From Artocarpus heterophyllus (lineage: Eukaryota; Streptophyta; Magnoliopsida; Rosales; Moraceae): DNA of 64,000 nucleotides. The notes below the pieces were generated by a model, which worked only from the letters and a program-made list of their open reading frames with translations, was not told the DNA's origin and ran no database searches. The position numbers and the translations under genes were made by a program. The stretch covers positions 12,058,776 through 12,122,775 of the forward strand of contig CM046335.1 in NCBI GenBank assembly GCA_025403435.1, read 5' to 3'. Position 1 is the stretch's first letter, and each line of letters opens with the position of its first letter. This document shows, in pieces, positions 61,611 to 64,000 of the stretch.

Positions 61611-62150
61611 GGGTCCGTTTGGTAAAAAGATTCGAATTAATGATTTAATTTAAGTTAGTGTGATTTGAATTAAGATTTGAGTTAGTGATTTGAATTGTTA
61701 TTCGAATTGACGTTTGGATGTGCATTTAAGTTTTAATCTGAGTATAAAATAAAATTAAAATTTGTGTTTGGAGAGATAGTGAAGATAGTTTTTAATTTAT
61801 TAATAAATCTAATAAAATATTAATGTTAATGATCTTAAAAAATATGCAATATGGATCTTGATTTATTCTTCTCTTCATTAGAAACACAGTGAAAAAAGAA
61901 TCATCTCAATTGGATATTAAATGAAGAAGTTATGATTTTTTTCCTCAAATATAAGAGAGAGTATTTTAGTTTTTACTGTAGCAAATATATCGAGTATCAA
62001 AAATTTAAGAGGGGATGAGAACTCTAAAAACTTGAATTCTTAATACTCAAATTATTAGGATTTTTAGAGAAACAAATGCGTATCCGAAGGATTCTTCATA
62101 CTTAAATCTAAATTTGAGTCTATTAAGTTTAAAAAATGCATGAAATAAAT
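61611..62150. repeat. Dispersed repeat family B, copy 2 (inverted)
   Basis: Reverse complement of the family at 8461-8945. The start GGGTCCGTTTGGTAAAAAG is typical of small plant DNA-transposon derivatives. Non-coding. Confidence 0.55.
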
Positions 62151-63252
62151 ACACCTTTAGAGTACAGAAATATTTAGTGGGGATTTTTCTACCCAAAAGA
62201 TGATTGCGTACTTTTCTTTTCTTTTCTTTTCTTTTCTTTTTTTTGGTTTTTGCTGTGGGTAAAAGGAAAAAAAAAAAAAGATGTTTACTTCTTTTTAAAG
62301 GTGGATAAATGAGTCCAACCTCACATGAGAGAAATGAAAGAAAAATAAAGTTTCGAAATTGGAAACGTGTAATCTGTAACGTAGACTTCCTTTATCTAGC
62401 AGGTGCAAATGTACAATTCGATTCTTCAAAATTAAACAACAACAACAATAATAACAATAATTTTCAAATATATATGTGCAATGTCTATGCTATATACAGA
62501 TTTATAGATATATATAGAACGATAGAGTTATACATGGACCAAAATAGATGATCGTTTCTAAATTTTTTTCTTTTAATATTATATATAAAATTTTATAAAT
62601 ATTATATTAAGTTTTTTTTAAAATTATATTTTGTTCTCTTAAAGTTTTATATCTTCTTTAATTTTTTTTACTATGTTAATATATGCATTGTCTCTTCTCA
62701 CTAATTTATATAAAAATGACTTTCAACAATAGTGTTATTATACTATTATTGTTATTTTCATAAAACAATAGTGATATTGTTCATTTCAATGCTAAATCTC
62801 ATCATCAACGCAGAATATGGTGCATTGACGGACGACATGAATCTGCACAAACCAAGCAAAAAAAAAAAAAAAAGTTTCATCCAACCTTTTGTAAAATTGA
62901 TATAAATAATAAATAAAATAATAAAAGCTAACGCAATTACAACAAACAGAACTTTTCCTGTGATGTCTAGCTACACTATCTCAATTATTTCTTTGTTCCT
63001 TTAGTCTATGATGATGATATGACATAAGATATATAGATATACGTATATATATACATAGGGTTATATCATAAAAAATAAAAACTAAGAAGAAGGGGTGGTC
63101 GTAAAGAAGGGTTCTTTTTGGCTTGATGTTTCCGTACAAGCTCCTAGGGGTGATGATGTGACGACTTTATGACCTAAACGTCAAATCAAATCTTTGTCTT
63201 AGTGATATCATGGCATATATTGTCTCTATTTTTCGCTAAATTTTTTTAGGAG

Positions 63253-63727
63253 TTGATTGTATAATTATATTTTTTTAGTTCTAATTATTTTTAATTTATT
63301 TTTTAATTTTAAAAATTATAAAAACATCTTTTAAATTTAAAGACTTGTTTTAATTTGATATCTGATAGACTTTTTGCATCAAAAAAGTAAAAATAAGACA
63401 AATATACCTTTAATAGGCTTAATTGTTTTTAAAATATATTTTTCTTTGTGAAAAAAATTTAAAAAAATATACTAACTTTCAAAAAGCTATAAAATTTAAT
63501 TTTTTTTTGAAATTTAATGTTTCGTTTTAGGAATTTTTATATTTTTAAACTTATAAGATATATTTTAATAATTGTTTAAAGGTAATTATATTGTTTTGCT
63601 CAATTCTTTCATTTATAGGAATGAAATTGAAACAATTTTTTTAAATTCAATATTTTTTTATAGTTTCTAAAAACAAAAAGATAAATTAAAAAATGACTAA
63701 AACTAAAAAATATAATTATATAATTAA
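63253..63727. repeat. MITE-like repeat, family D, copy 2
   Basis: Same orientation and block order as 25201-25658, with ends TTGATTGTATAATTATA and TATAATTATATAATTAA. Confidence 0.6.
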
Positions 63728-64000
63728 ACTAATTTTTAATTTATAAAATATTTAAAAAATAATAATTTAAATTATTAATTGATGCTTAAAAACTATAATA
63801 TATAAAAAAATTTATATTATAACTTTTTACTATACTATATAAAACTTTATTCTATTTATATTTTAAACCATTCGTTTTAACTATTCAACCAAAGCACCTG
63901 TTAATCAGCCTCCAATCAGAAAACTGCTGACCCCTCTTTACAGCTGGACGGTCCTGATTGAGTTAACCCCTGTCTCCCACAGCCCCACCACTCACATCTT

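Larger units (their letters stand above)
55230..64000. other. Gene-free right end with dispersed repeats
   Basis: No gene is supported in 8.8 kb. Repeats seen: family C pieces at 55490-55632, 57377-57520 and 58970-59070; family A at 57891-58042; family B at 61611-62150; family D at 63253-63727; a CTTTT run near 62210-62240. The stretch 55230-55460 flanks the copia insertion and may continue the LINE-like fragment. A TATAAATAG with a pyrimidine-rich tract at about 60930-61080 looks promoter-like, but no ORF follows. The last ~100 bp is less AT-rich and might begin another feature outside the window. Confidence 0.5.

Noticed and set aside
1..64000. tRNA, rRNA and CRISPR arrays
   Set aside because: None was seen on reading. 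Only tRNA-complementary primer sites of the two retroelements are present.

Overview
The window is nuclear DNA from a flowering plant, most likely a eudicot. It is AT-rich with spliced genes, canonical GT-AG introns, many MITE-like repeats and nested LTR retrotransposons. I saw no bacterial operons, tRNA, rRNA or CRISPR.

Genes lie in the first third. (1) A tandem pair of Ole e 1-domain proline-rich cell-wall protein genes on the minus strand. The copy at 6443-7784 looks intact. The copy at 2230-3259 has two frameshifts and its 3' end sits 88 bp from a retrotransposon LTR. (2) A six-exon MRS2/CorA magnesium transporter gene, 9337-11831 (+), with the GMN motif. (3) A small three-exon gene, 12615-13790 (+), for a PsaN-like protein with a twin-arginine lumen-type signal. 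(4) A three-exon SOB FIVE-LIKE (SOFL) gene, 20581-21428 (-). No other ordinary gene is supported.

From 27 kb to 55 kb the sequence is a stack of transposons. A ~4-kb gypsy-type solo LTR (27034-32996) is split by a 2.0-kb copia solo LTR. A relative of that gypsy LTR lies inverted at 1-2142. A LINE-like DUF4283 fragment (34794-35700) is cut by a 19.5-kb copia element (35705-55224, target duplication TCTAG). This copia element has 2.0-kb LTRs and a dead gag-pol, and contains three later insertions: an 8.2-kb gypsy-type element (38344-46542, target duplication GGTCG) and two inverted non-autonomous hAT elements (825 and 826 bp, 8-bp target duplications).

The most striking object is the 8.2-kb inner element. 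Its LTRs are nearly identical (about 14 differences by eye in ~1.97 kb). It has a Met-tRNA primer site and polypurine tract but no gag or pol. It carries two intact intronless ORFs in the sense direction: a 173-aa basic cysteine-rich protein resembling carlavirus nucleic-acid-binding proteins, and a 216-aa LONELY GUY (LOG)-type cytokinin-activating enzyme homologue whose expected catalytic Arg and glycine-loop residues are changed. A retroelement carrying a virus-like zinc-binding protein plus a cytokinin-enzyme homologue is the best candidate for an undescribed system here.

The right end (55230-64000) holds repeats and no gene I can support.
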